Assembly: GCA_025450035.1 (NCBI GenBank)
Contig: JANWIF010000095.1
Span: forward strand, 1 to 64,000
Direction: 5' to 3'
DNA: 64,000 bases
DNA from: Gemmatimonadaceae bacterium
GTDB taxonomy: Bacteria > Gemmatimonadota > Gemmatimonadetes > Gemmatimonadales > Gemmatimonadaceae
Part shown: positions 1-8,347 of the stretch, one piece after another
Layout: every line of letters begins with the position of its first letter
How positions within the stretch are numbered: the first letter of the stretch is position 1
Made by a program: the position numbers and the translations under genes
Notes under the pieces: generated by a model
Database searches by the model: none
The model's input: the letters and a program-made list of their open reading frames with translations, nothing else
Told to the model about the DNA's origin: nothing

Positions 1-153
1 CAGATCGAGCAGCATTCTACGCGCCGTGCCGGCGGCACGGGACTCGGCTTGAGCGTCTCCCGCCGCCTAACGCAACTACTCGGCGGCACGATCACCGAGG
101 AGAGCACGGTTGGCAAGGGCAGAGTGTTTCGCGTGCGGGTTCCGGGCGCGTAG
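1..153 (+). CDS. Sensor histidine kinase, C-terminal fragment
   Basis: The window opens inside an open frame that ends at TAG 151-153 and leaves 50 residues. It carries the G2 box of a HATPase_c ATP-binding domain (GTGLGLSVSRRLTQLLGG) followed by the usual short tail with a final beta strand (GRVFRVRVPGA). This is the end of a membrane or hybrid sensor kinase; the sensor and dimerisation parts lie outside the window, so the signal cannot be told. It is too short for the ORF track. It contains one GCCTAAC copy of the window-wide motif. Confidence 0.85.
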   Translation, partial: QIEQHSTRRAGGTGLGLSVSRRLTQLLGGTITEESTVGKGRVFRVRVPGA

Positions 154-240
154 GGGGGCGCCGGCATCGCCCGGTGAGTGGCTGTGCCCGCTGCACGCAT
201 TGACAGCCTCCGTCCCCGCAACGAACTTGCAGCGTCCAAT

Positions 241-296
241 ACATCCGCGGCGATTTGAAGCGATTGCGGCCGCGTAAAAAATTCCGCTAAAACGCT
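241..296 (+). promoter_or_regulatory. Probable SAM-II riboswitch aptamer upstream of metK
   Basis: The segment reads as a SAM-II-type pseudoknot. A P1 stem CGCGG/CCGCG encloses GATTTGAAGCGATTGC, which follows the SAM-II loop pattern GAUUU-N6-AUUGC. After P1 comes an A-rich linker and GCTAAAA, the conserved 3' SAM-II element. It sits about 100 nt before metK, an expected target of SAM repression. The match is to the consensus I remember; no covariance model was run. A terminator-like hairpin follows and could be the expression platform. Confidence 0.65.
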
Positions 297-313
297 CACG
301 AGATCTGTGCAAA

Positions 314-345
314 CAGCCCGGGGGCGATGTCCGCTCGCCGGGCTG
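314..345 (+). terminator. GC hairpin between aptamer and metK, possible attenuator
   Basis: The arms CAGCCCGG and CCGGGCTG, with inner GCGA/TCGC pairs, close on a 7-nt loop and are followed by TGTCGTT rather than a true T-run. As the hairpin lies between the SAM-II candidate and metK it may be the off-state terminator of the riboswitch. It could equally be the terminator of the upstream kinase gene. Confidence 0.5.
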
Positions 346-392
346 TGTCGTTCAGGCCGGTGAGAGGAGCGGTCCTCCCAGGAGCCTGACGC

Positions 393-1601
393 ATGACGCC
401 TGCACGCCCCGATGCCTTCGTGTTCACCAGCGAGTCCGTGTCCGAAGGCCACCCCGACAAACTCGCCGACCGCATCAGCGATGCGGTGCTCGACCTTCAC
501 CTGGCCCGCGATCCGCGCTCGCGCGTCGCCTGCGAAGTACTCGTCACCAACAACTTCGTCTGCATCGCCGGCGAAACACGCTGCGCCGCGCCCGTGGATC
601 GCTCCGAGCTCGAACGCCTCGCGCGCCAGGTCATCCTCGACACCGGCTACGACGGCTTCGACGACCGCTTCGGACACGAGACCGCGCGCATCGACGTGCG
701 GCTCCATCCGCAATCGAGCGAGATCCATTGCGCCGTCGATCAGAAGGTCGACGCTGAGCAGCAAGGCGCCGGCGACCAGGGGCTCATGTTCGGCTACGCG
801 ACCAACGAAACGCCGCAGCTCATGCCGGCGGCCATCACGTACGCGCACGGACTGGTGGAAGAGCTTGCCCGCCGCCGTAAGGCCGGCCACGCGGCGTGGA
901 TCCGCCCCGATGCCAAGTCCCAAGTATCCGTTCGCTACCGCGACGGACGCCCAACCGACGTCACGCGGATCGTCGTGTCCACGCAGCACGCACCAACGGT
1001 CGCCCAACCGGCAATCAAGGAGTACGTGATCGAACAGGTCATTCCCGCGATCATTCCCGCGGCTATGCTGCCCACCGGGTGGCGCGACTCGGTGCTGGTG
1101 AACCCGAGCGGTGCGTTCACCGAGGGCGGGCCGGCCACCGACACCGGCCTAACTGGACGTAAGATCATCGTCGACACGTACGGCGGGTCGGCGCGCCACG
1201 GCGGCGGCGCGTTTAGCGGGAAGGATCCGTCCAAGGTGGACCGCTCGGCGGCCTACGCCGCGCGTTGGGTCGCCAAGAACGTCGTCGCATCGGGATTGGC
1301 GGAACGATGCGAAGTGCAGGTGGCGTACGCCATCGGCGTCGCCCAACCGGTGTCGGTGATGGTGGAGACGTTCGGGACGTCGGTGCTGCCGCGCGCCGAC
1401 CTCGAGGCGCGCGTCGCGTCCACGTTCGATCTTCGCCCGTACGCCATCATTCGGGATTTGGATCTACTCCGCCCGATCTACTATCCCACCGCCGCCTACG
1501 GACACTTTGGTCGAGCACCGGGCGCCACGGGTACGTTTGCGTGGGAGGCACCAACCCGCGCCTCCTCACTCGCCGCGCTGGAAACAGCTACCGCCGGTTG
1601 A
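393..1601 (+). CDS. metK: S-adenosylmethionine synthetase
   Basis: Makes S-adenosylmethionine from methionine and ATP in the cytoplasm. The 402-residue product has normal family length. It shows the N-terminal SEGHPDKLADRISDAVLD signature, GAGDQGLMFGYA (methionine/ATP loop) and the glycine-rich GGGAFSGKDPSKVDRSAAYA motif near residue 270. The start is fixed by AGGAG seven bases before ATG. The gene stands alone, behind the probable SAM-II riboswitch, which would close a feedback loop on its own product. The overlapping ORFs in other frames are shadows. Confidence 0.97.
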   Translation: MTPARPDAFVFTSESVSEGHPDKLADRISDAVLDLHLARDPRSRVACEVLVTNNFVCIAGETRCAAPVDRSELERLARQVILDTGYDGFDDRFGHETARIDVRLHPQSSEIHCAVDQKVDAEQQGAGDQGLMFGYATNETPQLMPAAITYAHGLVEELARRRKAGHAAWIRPDAKSQVSVRYRDGRPTDVTRIVVSTQHAPTVAQPAIKEYVIEQVIPAIIPAAMLPTGWRDSVLVNPSGAFTEGGPATDTGLTGRKIIVDTYGGSARHGGGAFSGKDPSKVDRSAAYAARWVAKNVVASGLAERCEVQVAYAIGVAQPVSVMVETFGTSVLPRADLEARVASTFDLRPYAIIRDLDLLRPIYYPTAAYGHFGRAPGATGTFAWEAPTRASSLAALETATAG

Positions 1602-1722
1602 CCCGGCGTTGGTTGGCGGGCTCTGGCGTTTCGCATCGGAGCGATTTAGCATCGGTGCGTCGTGGTATCGTGTCGCGCGCCTTCGCCGGCGACCAGCTGC
1701 CACCTCGCGTGTGAGGCTGTCG

Positions 1723-2649
1723 ATGCGTGTCTTGACTCCTCTCCAGCGCTGCGCGAGTAGCGCTGGATGCCTCGCGGCGCTGCTCGCCTGCAACGGCGCG
1801 CGACCGGACACGCCCCCCCGCCCCCCCCCGACACACCCCGCCAGCATGGCAACCGCGCCGGGACCGGCATGGAGCACGCCGGCCGCGGCGCACGGCACGG
1901 TCGTCCCCCTTCGCGCTCCATCGGATAGTGAAATTCCGGCCGGACCGTTAGGCGAGTCGATACGGCGCGGGCACGCCTTGCTGGCGGCGACGGCGGACAG
2001 CCTCCCCAAGCAGGTGCGGAGCCGCTTGCGCTGCCTGAGTTGCCATCTGGATGACGGGCGGCGCGCGAACGCCTCGCCGCTGGTCGGCGTCTCGGCGCGG
2101 TACCCCACCTACAGCGCCCGCACCGGACGCGCCTATACCATCGAAGACCGCATCAACGATTGTTTTCGCCGCAGCCTGAACGGGCGCGCGCTCCCGGCCG
2201 ATGGATCGGACATGCGTGACGTGGTTGTTTACCTCGCGTGGATCTCGCGCGGCGTACCCATCGGCGCCTCGGTACAAGGGCAGGGCCTGCGCACGCTGAC
2301 CCCGCTCATCGGGGACACCGCGCGCGGCCGCGCGATCTTCACCCAGCAATGCACACGCTGCCACGGCGCTGATGGTTCAGGGACTGTGGTTGCGCCGCCG
2401 CTCTGGGGGTCGCGATCGTTCAACATCGGCGCCGGCATGGCCCGTCTGCGGACGGCCGCCGCGTTCATCCGCGACAACATGCCGTTCGATCGCCCGGGCT
2501 CGTTGAACGATCAACAGGCCTTCGACGCCGCGGCGTTCATTGTGTCGCGCCCACGGCCGGACTTTCCCGGCAAGGAGAACGACTGGCCTAACGGTTGGGC
2601 GCCGCCGGATGTCGCGTACGCTACGCGCGGCGCATCACGTAAAAACTGA
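1723..2649 (+). CDS. TsdA-like diheme cytochrome c lipoprotein
   Basis: The ORF track starts at 1507, inside metK. ATG 1723 gives a clean lipoprotein signal with lipobox LLAC (Cys23). The 308-residue product has two CxxCH haem sites, CLSCH and CTRCH. It also has TsdA hallmarks: NDCFRRSLNG, whose Cys matches the distal Cys ligand of haem 1 in thiosulfate dehydrogenase, VVVYLAWISRGVPIG, and the C-terminal FPGKENDWP signature. The likely role is a two-electron thiosulfate/tetrathionate reaction at the outside face of the membrane. A Pro-rich linker with long C-runs follows the lipobox. The next gene encodes a Tat-exported DsrE-like protein, which supports sulfur chemistry. The substrate itself is inferred. 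Confidence 0.75.
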   Translation: MRVLTPLQRCASSAGCLAALLACNGARPDTPPRPPPTHPASMATAPGPAWSTPAAAHGTVVPLRAPSDSEIPAGPLGESIRRGHALLAATADSLPKQVRSRLRCLSCHLDDGRRANASPLVGVSARYPTYSARTGRAYTIEDRINDCFRRSLNGRALPADGSDMRDVVVYLAWISRGVPIGASVQGQGLRTLTPLIGDTARGRAIFTQQCTRCHGADGSGTVVAPPLWGSRSFNIGAGMARLRTAAAFIRDNMPFDRPGSLNDQQAFDAAAFIVSRPRPDFPGKENDWPNGWAPPDVAYATRGASRKN

Positions 2650-2707
2650 CGATCACGCTGGCCGCAGGCTCCGTTCCTGGACGACCCCACACTGGAGGAG
2701 GCACCTC

Positions 2708-3397
2708 ATGACTCGACACGATGCACCCGCAACCCCCCGCCGCGGCTTTCTGGGCACCATCGCCGCCGCGTCGTTGGCGTTAGGCATGGGCGGAACGCTG
2801 GCGGAACGCCTGCACGCCGCGGAACGAAGGGTTACCGACCCCGTGCCGGGATCCCCCGATCTCGAACGTTGGCCCGAGGTGCACGGTAAGCACCGGCAGT
2901 CTTACGACGCCGTAACCTGGAACAACGGCTTCTCGCTCGTCTGGTCGATGATCTTCCTCGACACAAACAACCAGGCCAGCAACGCGCCGGACAGCGACCT
3001 GAGTGCCGTGGTTGTGCTGCGCCACGAAGCGATCCCGCTTGCCTTCACGGATCCCATCTGGGCCAAGTACAAGCTGGGCGACGCGTTCAAGATCAACGAT
3101 CCCAAGACCAAGGCGCCCGCCGAGCGCAACCCGTTCTACCATGCCGGTGAGGGCGAACTCATGTTCCCCGGAATGTCTATCGACAAGCTGCAACAGCGCG
3201 GCGTGATCTTCGGCGTGTGCAGCATCGCCCTCGGCATCATCAGCGGCATGCGCGCCGATGCAATCGGCGTCGACAAGGCGGCGGCGAAAGCCGAATGGAC
3301 CGCGGCGGTGATCCCGGGGATCACGCTGCTCCCGAGCGGCGTCTGGGGCGTGAACCGCGCGCAAGAAAGAGGATGCTCATACTGCTACGCCTCCTGA
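2708..3397 (+). CDS. Tat-exported DsrE-like protein
   Basis: ATG 2708 follows GGAGGAGG and is chosen over the longer ORF that begins inside the cytochrome gene. The 229-residue product has a twin-arginine signal (PRRGFLGTIAAASLALGMG). The mature part has alternating strands and helices ending in PGITLLPSGVWGVNRAQERG, which resembles the C-terminal half of DsrE/DsrF-like sulfur-relay proteins (inference from remembered pattern). Cysteines occur at GVCSIA and in CSYCYAS at the very end, the latter a CxxC that could carry sulfur or metal. It lies 58 bp after the TsdA-like cytochrome on the same strand, so the two probably form one transcript. Confidence 0.6.
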   Translation: MTRHDAPATPRRGFLGTIAAASLALGMGGTLAERLHAAERRVTDPVPGSPDLERWPEVHGKHRQSYDAVTWNNGFSLVWSMIFLDTNNQASNAPDSDLSAVVVLRHEAIPLAFTDPIWAKYKLGDAFKINDPKTKAPAERNPFYHAGEGELMFPGMSIDKLQQRGVIFGVCSIALGIISGMRADAIGVDKAAAKAEWTAAVIPGITLLPSGVWGVNRAQERGCSYCYAS

Positions 3398-3402
3398 GCG
3401 TT

Positions 3403-3537
3403 GGAGAACTACGTTAGTAACGACGCTCGTAGAGAGTGGCGATCAACTCCGACGCATGCCCAAAACGGCGGGTGTGGGCGACGCGAATTGGAGCACGACT
3501 CCACTTTCTACGGGCGTCGTTACTAACGCAGTTCTCC
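3403..3537. repeat. 135-bp near-palindromic element
   Basis: The outer arms (3403-3439 and 3501-3537) are inverted copies of each other, 37 bp with three mismatches by eye, beginning GGAGAACT and containing CGTTAGTAACGACG. The interior keeps weaker symmetry (CTCC, GACGC and GCCCA blocks). No ORF inside is convincing. It lies between a gene end and the next promoter region. The form suits a non-autonomous mobile element (MITE/REP-like) or a large structured RNA. Confidence 0.75.
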
Positions 3538-3637
3538 CACGCCCCACTTCGGCTACGTTCCCGCTACGTGCTACGGGCATCGTTCCCCCACTGCCCACGC
3601 TCCGATACTCCCCACTGACCCCTGCTATATTGCCCGC

Positions 3638-4051
3638 ATGCGCGCCGTGTGTATCTCGCGACACAGCTTCCTCGGCGATCACATCTGCTCGATCGCTCGC
3701 AGTGCGGGGATCGAGTGCGAGTCTGTGGTCGGACTGCGCGAAGGCCTGGATGCCTCGCGCACCAACAGTCCTGACGTAGTGATCTGCGATTACGACCTCC
3801 GCGCCGCCGCGCAGCGCAGCGTACGGCAGCGCGATGCCCAGCCGTCCGATGCACTCATCGTCGCCGTGAGTCTCACTCGCCGGCCGCAGGAAGCGCACCT
3901 CATGGAGAGTCGTGCCATCGCGGGATTTCTGTACTTGCCATCGATCGATGCGGCCGACGTCGAGCGCACGGTCCTCAATGCTACCGCGTGCTCGGCGCGC
4001 CGACGTACGCGCGACGTCGAGATACTGCTACGTGTGGTGCGAGACGGCTGA
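3638..4051 (+). CDS. Stand-alone degenerate receiver-like protein
   Basis: The 137-residue product looks like a CheY-type receiver fold without an output domain. A candidate phospho-acceptor Asp lies in PDVVICDYDL and a Thr in VAVSLT. The acidic pair after strand 1 is missing (VCISRH instead of a DD/DE) and the usual Lys-Pro near strand 5 is YLPS. Phosphorylation is therefore doubtful and it may act as a protein-binding pseudo-receiver. The stop is 7 nt before the GTG chosen for the next gene, so the two are probably co-translated. Confidence 0.6.
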   Translation: MRAVCISRHSFLGDHICSIARSAGIECESVVGLREGLDASRTNSPDVVICDYDLRAAAQRSVRQRDAQPSDALIVAVSLTRRPQEAHLMESRAIAGFLYLPSIDAADVERTVLNATACSARRRTRDVEILLRVVRDG

Positions 4052-4058
4052 GCGACAT

Positions 4059-4562
4059 GTGGCCCTCGGCTACGCGTGGTGCGTTGGCGCGTTCGTGCTA
4101 GCCTTGACCGCATGCCCGGGGGGGGGCGAGCGGCATCCGAACGCCGCCGGAGCTCGCGGCGCTGCGGACGTGGCCGCGGCTCCGGCGCCGCTCTCGAGCG
4201 CCGACAGTGCCATGCTTGCGAGCGATGCGTGGTCGGTTCCCGAGGTCATCAAACGCCTGCGCGAGGCTGGGCTCGTAGTGACTGATTCTGGCCAGGAAGC
4301 GCATCGCAGTGAGCTTCATGCGCCCGGCCATCTGCTCCACGTGGGGCGCGGGACCCTGGCGCTATACCTCTATTCGGGGCGAGGCGCCCGCATGCGCGAC
4401 GCGGCGGGACTCGACACCACGCTGCATGGGCTGCCAACGCTCGACACGCCGCACTACATCGAATCCGGAAACCTCATTGCCATTCTTCAGACGCCCGACG
4501 ATGCAACTGTGGAGCGCGTGTCTAACGCGCTCACCGCACGCCACACGCAAGGACCCCCGTGA
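4059..4562 (+). CDS. Small lipoprotein of unknown function
   Basis: The ORF track begins at 3912 inside the receiver gene. GTG 4059 gives a short n-region, a hydrophobic stretch (GAFVLALTAC) and a lipobox with Cys18, so the 167-residue product is likely an envelope lipoprotein. After an Ala/Pro-rich linker comes a folded region (VPEVIKRLREAGLVVTDSG, then LLHVGRGTLALYLY) that I do not recognise. It probably shares a transcript with the receiver-like gene upstream. A strong hairpin terminator follows. Confidence 0.65.
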   Translation: MALGYAWCVGAFVLALTACPGGGERHPNAAGARGAADVAAAPAPLSSADSAMLASDAWSVPEVIKRLREAGLVVTDSGQEAHRSELHAPGHLLHVGRGTLALYLYSGRGARMRDAAGLDTTLHGLPTLDTPHYIESGNLIAILQTPDDATVERVSNALTARHTQGPP

Positions 4563-4570
4563 AACAAAGA

Positions 4571-4596
4571 ATGGGCCAGGCTTTCGCCTGGCCCAT
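4571..4596. terminator. Bidirectional terminator
   Basis: A perfect 11-bp stem (ATGGGCCAGGC) with a TTTC loop lies between the convergent lipoprotein and pilin genes. It has weak T/A tracts on both sides. Confidence 0.85.
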
Positions 4597-4619
4597 CCGT
4601 GCTTCTTCAGAGAGCGACA

Positions 4620-5006
4620 TTACGGGCAGGTAACCACACCGTCAGCAGCCGTGGTCGTGTCCGTGCCAACGCCGACCTGACAGCTCGCAATGCTCGTCAC
4701 GCGGGGGTTGGTCGCGACTGCATGCCAGCCAGTGCTGCCAGTCCCGGAAACCGTAATCGCAATTGCGTTGCCCGTCGACGGCGTGAAGTTCAGGACCGCG
4801 TTGGTAGCCGAGTAAAAGTTCTTGTCGGAGAAGTACGCCTCTTCCGACGTCGCCAGGTTACGAAGGTCCGACTTCATCGACGCGATGTACGCCTTCTCCT
4901 TCGTGCTCGCGAACTTCGGAATCGCGATCGCCGCGAGGATGCCGATGATGACCACTACGATCAGCAGCTCGATCAGCGTGAAGCCCTTCTTTCCGTTGAG
5001 ACGCAT
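4620..5006 (-). CDS. Type IV pilin-like protein
   Basis: The 128-residue prepilin has a short leader (MRLNGKKG) cut before Phe, then the classic GFTLIELLIVV helix with Glu5 that docks into pilus fibres. A short C-terminal globular part holds two cysteines (SCQVG and VTCP) in pilin D-region position, likely a disulfide. ATG 5006 has GGAGG ten bases upstream. It stands alone with its own promoter and terminator, as major pilins often do. No pilus assembly genes are in the window, so the choice between type IVa pilin and type II pseudopilin is open. Confidence 0.9.
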   Translation of the reverse strand: MRLNGKKGFTLIELLIVVVIIGILAAIAIPKFASTKEKAYIASMKSDLRNLATSEEAYFSDKNFYSATNAVLNFTPSTGNAIAITVSGTGSTGWHAVATNPRVTSIASCQVGVGTDTTTAADGVVTCP

Positions 5007-5475
5007 TAGAGTGATCCTCCGGGATCGGTTGTCGCGAGCAGAGTCGCGATTCAGTGACAGCGTGGGTTCGGCCGGGAGTAGAGCAGGGCTGGTGCCAGAT
5101 TGGTTGTTATATGTAAGTTGTTACGCCACATGATCTTACACAGTCAATCGGCCTTCGGTTGCTCCGTTCGGCGGTAGCGATTTGCAACTCGCATGGTGAA
5201 TTGCAACGGATCAGCTACCTACCGCGCCCCGATATTCCTTCGTGCTCTACCTAGCGGCAGACGCCACGTTCCGCGCTGCCCATCCGTGACCGGTACGAGA
5301 CCCTACGAGGAGGGGACGATTTCTGTGTCCCCAAGGTAAAGGGTTCCGGCCGCCCGCTGGGAGCGCCGTATTGCTCGACGCATCGAACTGCTCTGCGATT
5401 TCCCGTCCCGTCTACAGCTTCCGAGTCTCTGCTGCCGAGTCCCGATGACGTCGCACCTCCTATAGATTTACGATC
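5007..5475. other. Pilin/sucA intergenic region with promoter for pilin
   Basis: The pilin side holds a minus-strand sigma70-like promoter: TTGACT (5142-5147), 18 bp, TAACAA (5118-5123), giving a leader of about 100 nt. Two direct TTGCAAC copies (5182-5188 and 5201-5207, 19 bp apart) could be an operator. Before sucA there is no Shine-Dalgarno, but TATAGA stands nine bases before its ATG, suggesting a leaderless or nearly leaderless transcript. The rest (about 5230-5450) shows nothing convincing. Confidence 0.5.
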
Positions 5476-8262
5476 ATGAGCACACTGCCGATCATCAATG
5501 CCTTCAACGACGGCTACGTCGCTGGGCTCTACGAGTCCTATCTCCGTGACCCAGCATCCGTCGACGCCTCGTGGCGCCAGTTCTTTACGTTCGCCCAGAG
5601 CATTGGCGGCGGGGCTCCCTCCGCGGCACTCGCGACCAATACTGCGGCCACCGCGGACGCGGCTTTTCTGCGCAAGGTGGCCGGTGCCGCGGCGCTGGTG
5701 CAGGCTATTCGTCAATACGGGCATCTAGATGTCCAGCTTGACCCGCTTGGCTCGCCGCCGTTGAGCGCCGCGGAGCTCAAGCCAGAGTTCCATGGCATCA
5801 CCTCGGCCGATCTCGATGCAATTCCCGGTACGGCGCTCGGCTTTCTCAACGATGCGACCGCAGCCGTGGCGGTCACCCGTCTGCGCGCGATCTATTCGTC
5901 GACCATCGGCTTCGAGTTCGAACACATCGAAGAGGAGGCCGAGCGCGAGTGGTTCCGGCGCGCGATCGAAGGCGGAGAGATGCGCCGCACCCTCACGCTC
6001 GACGAAAAGAAAGCCGTCCTCCGCCGCCTAACCGAAGTCGATGGGCTCGAACGCTTTCTCGGCTTCGCCTATCAGGGCTACAAGCGCTTCTCGATCGAAG
6101 GCACCGACGCGCTGGTGCCAATGCTCGACGCCGCGATCGACGGCGCGGCGCGCGCTGGCGCGCGCGAAGTCGTGATCGGTATGGCGCACCGCGGCCGCAT
6201 CAACGTGCTCACGCGCGTGCTTGACAAGCCAGTGGCCGCGATCTTCGAGGACTTCGAGGGAAAACACGCGAGCGTTAACGCGCCTAACGACACGGGCGAC
6301 GTAAAGTACCACCTGGGGGCGCGCACGGTGCGGGAGCTGCTCGGCGGCGAGTCCGTGCACGTGGTGCTGCTGCCCAATCCGAGCCATCTCGAGATGGTGA
6401 ACCCGGTGGTCGAGGGCGTTGCCCGCGCGCTCCAGCGGAGGCGCGGTGAAACAGGCGAGCCGACCGGAGAGCGCGACGAGGCCAGTGTGTTGCCGGTGCT
6501 CGTCCACGGCGACGCGGCGTTTCCCGGCGAAGGCGTGGTCGCGGAGACGTTCAACCTCTCGCACCTGCGCGGATATCAGACCGGCGGCACGCTGCACATC
6601 ATCTCGAACAACCAGGTGGGGTTCACCACCGACCCGCGCGACGGTCGCTCCACCTACTACGCAAGCGACCTGGCCAAGGGGTTCGAGGTCCCGATCGTTC
6701 ATGTGAATGGCGACGACGCCGAGGCGTGCGTGGTCGCCGTGTGGCTCGCACTGGCCTATCGTGAGCGGTTCGGTAAGGACTTCTTGATCGACCTCGTGGG
6801 CTACCGTCGGTGGGGCCACAACGAGACCGATGAGCCGGCATTTACGCAGCCGCTCCTCTACGCCGCCATCCGGTCGCACCCGTCGCCCCGCTTGGTGTGG
6901 GCGAGTCGGCTGGTGGCCGAGCATCTCGTGTCCGAGGCCGAAGTGAAGGCGCTCGACGACGATGTACAGAGCGCTCTGGATCGCGTGCACACGCAGGTGA
7001 AAGCCGCGCCAGCTCCGGCACAGAACGGCAGCCATCACGACGCCGCGAGCAGCGTGGCGCTTGTGAACACCAGCGTGTCCGCCGACACGCTTCACGTGCT
7101 AAACGAGCAGTTGCTCACGTGGCCCGCCGACTTCAACCCGATGCCCAAGTTGGCCAAGCTGCTCGAGCGCCGTCGCACGGCAATGGGCGATGGCGGGAGC
7201 ATCGACTGGGGCCACGCCGAGGCGCTGGCTTGGGCTTCGCTGCTGGCGCAGGGCGTGTCCGTGCGCATCACCGGGCAGGATTCCGAGCGCGGTACGTTCT
7301 CGCACCGTCAGGCCGTGCTTCACGACTACGAGCGTGGTACGACCTACACGCCGCTGCAACACATTCGTGGTGCCGCGGGGCGATTCGAGATTTATAACTC
7401 GCCGCTCTCCGAAATGGCTGTGCTGGCATTCGACTACGGGTACAGCGTTGCGGCGCCCGACGCGCTCGTGCTCTGGGAGGCGCAGTACGGCGACTTCGCC
7501 AATGTAGCGCAGCCGATCATCGATCAGTTCATTGCGCCGGACCGCGCCAAGTGGGGACAGGACTCGGGTGTCGTCCTGCTCCTGCCGCACGGGTACGAGG
7601 GGGGCGGCCCGGAGCATTCGAGCGCGCGCGTCGAGCGGTTTCTTCAGCTTTCGGCGGAGAATAATCTGCGTGTCGTGTCTCCGACGACGCCTGCGCAGTT
7701 CTTCCATGTGCTGCGCCGCCAAGCGCTCGCATCGGAACGTCGGCCGTTGGTGCTCATGCAACCGAAGAGTCTGTTGCGTCTCCCGCAGGCGGCGTCTCGC
7801 CTTGGCGACTTGACGACGGGTACGTTCCACTCGGTGATCGACGATCGCACTCCCGGGCTCGTGCCGGAGCAGGTGCGCCGCATCGTGTTCTGCACGGGGA
7901 AGCTCTACTACGAATTGGCGGCGCACGGAGCGGAGAGCGCCGTGGCGCTGGTGCGTGTCGAGGAGCTGTACCCGTGGCCGCACGAAGCGATTGCCGCGGT
8001 GCTCGATCGCTACACCGCTGTCGAGGAGGTTGTGTGGGCGCAGGAGGAGCCGAAGAACATGGGTGCGTGGACGTTCGTCGCGCCGCGCCTGCGGGCGGCG
8101 GTCGGGAACACGCTGCCCATTCGGTACATTGGTCGTCCGGAGCGCGCGAGTCCGGCGGAAGGCTACGCCAACGCGCATACTGAGCAGCAGGCGAAGATCG
8201 CCGCCGACGCCATGACAGTGGCGGTTGCCGTCGGGGTGGCGGGAGCCGGCGGGAGTCTGTAG
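5476..8262 (+). CDS. sucA: 2-oxoglutarate dehydrogenase E1 component
   Basis: This thiamine-diphosphate enzyme decarboxylates 2-oxoglutarate in the TCA cycle. The 928-residue product has the family length. It begins with the short N-terminal segment (FNDGYVAGLYESYLRDPASVDASWRQFF) that binds E2. Further motifs are GMAHRGRINVL, VHGDAAFPGEGVV, SNNQVGFTTDPRD, the ThDP/Mg site around GDDAEA, and the RRWGHNETDEPAFTQP loop. The C-terminal transketolase half has QDSERGTFSHRQAVLHD. E2 (sucB) and lpd are not adjacent. A -10-like TATAGA close to ATG and the lack of a Shine-Dalgarno suggest a leaderless mRNA. Confidence 0.97.
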   Translation: MSTLPIINAFNDGYVAGLYESYLRDPASVDASWRQFFTFAQSIGGGAPSAALATNTAATADAAFLRKVAGAAALVQAIRQYGHLDVQLDPLGSPPLSAAELKPEFHGITSADLDAIPGTALGFLNDATAAVAVTRLRAIYSSTIGFEFEHIEEEAEREWFRRAIEGGEMRRTLTLDEKKAVLRRLTEVDGLERFLGFAYQGYKRFSIEGTDALVPMLDAAIDGAARAGAREVVIGMAHRGRINVLTRVLDKPVAAIFEDFEGKHASVNAPNDTGDVKYHLGARTVRELLGGESVHVVLLPNPSHLEMVNPVVEGVARALQRRRGETGEPTGERDEASVLPVLVHGDAAFPGEGVVAETFNLSHLRGYQTGGTLHIISNNQVGFTTDPRDGRSTYYASDLAKGFEVPIVHVNGDDAEACVVAVWLALAYRERFGKDFLIDLVGYRRWGHNETDEPAFTQPLLYAAIRSHPSPRLVWASRLVAEHLVSEAEVKALDDDVQSALDRVHTQVKAAPAPAQNGSHHDAASSVALVNTSVSADTLHVLNEQLLTWPADFNPMPKLAKLLERRRTAMGDGGSIDWGHAEALAWASLLAQGVSVRITGQDSERGTFSHRQAVLHDYERGTTYTPLQHIRGAAGRFEIYNSPLSEMAVLAFDYGYSVAAPDALVLWEAQYGDFANVAQPIIDQFIAPDRAKWGQDSGVVLLLPHGYEGGGPEHSSARVERFLQLSAENNLRVVSPTTPAQFFHVLRRQALASERRPLVLMQPKSLLRLPQAASRLGDLTTGTFHSVIDDRTPGLVPEQVRRIVFCTGKLYYELAAHGAESAVALVRVEELYPWPHEAIAAVLDRYTAVEEVVWAQEEPKNMGAWTFVAPRLRAAVGNTLPIRYIGRPERASPAEGYANAHTEQQAKIAADAMTVAVAVGVAGAGGSL

Positions 8263-8347
8263 CGTCGGCGCCGAGGTGTTCCGGGTACGGCGCCGCGGAG
8301 CGGAGGGCGTCGGCCGCTCCACTCCTTCACCGTGTACCTGTGCCAAG

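Noticed and set aside
935-1234. Many long antisense ORFs over metK, sucA, PIG-L, ThyX and other genes.
   Set aside because: They are Arg/Pro/His-rich mirrors produced by GC-biased third codon positions of the real genes.
1507-1722. Upstream extension of the TsdA-like cytochrome into metK.
   Set aside because: It would destroy the lipoprotein signal; ATG 1723 places the lipobox correctly.
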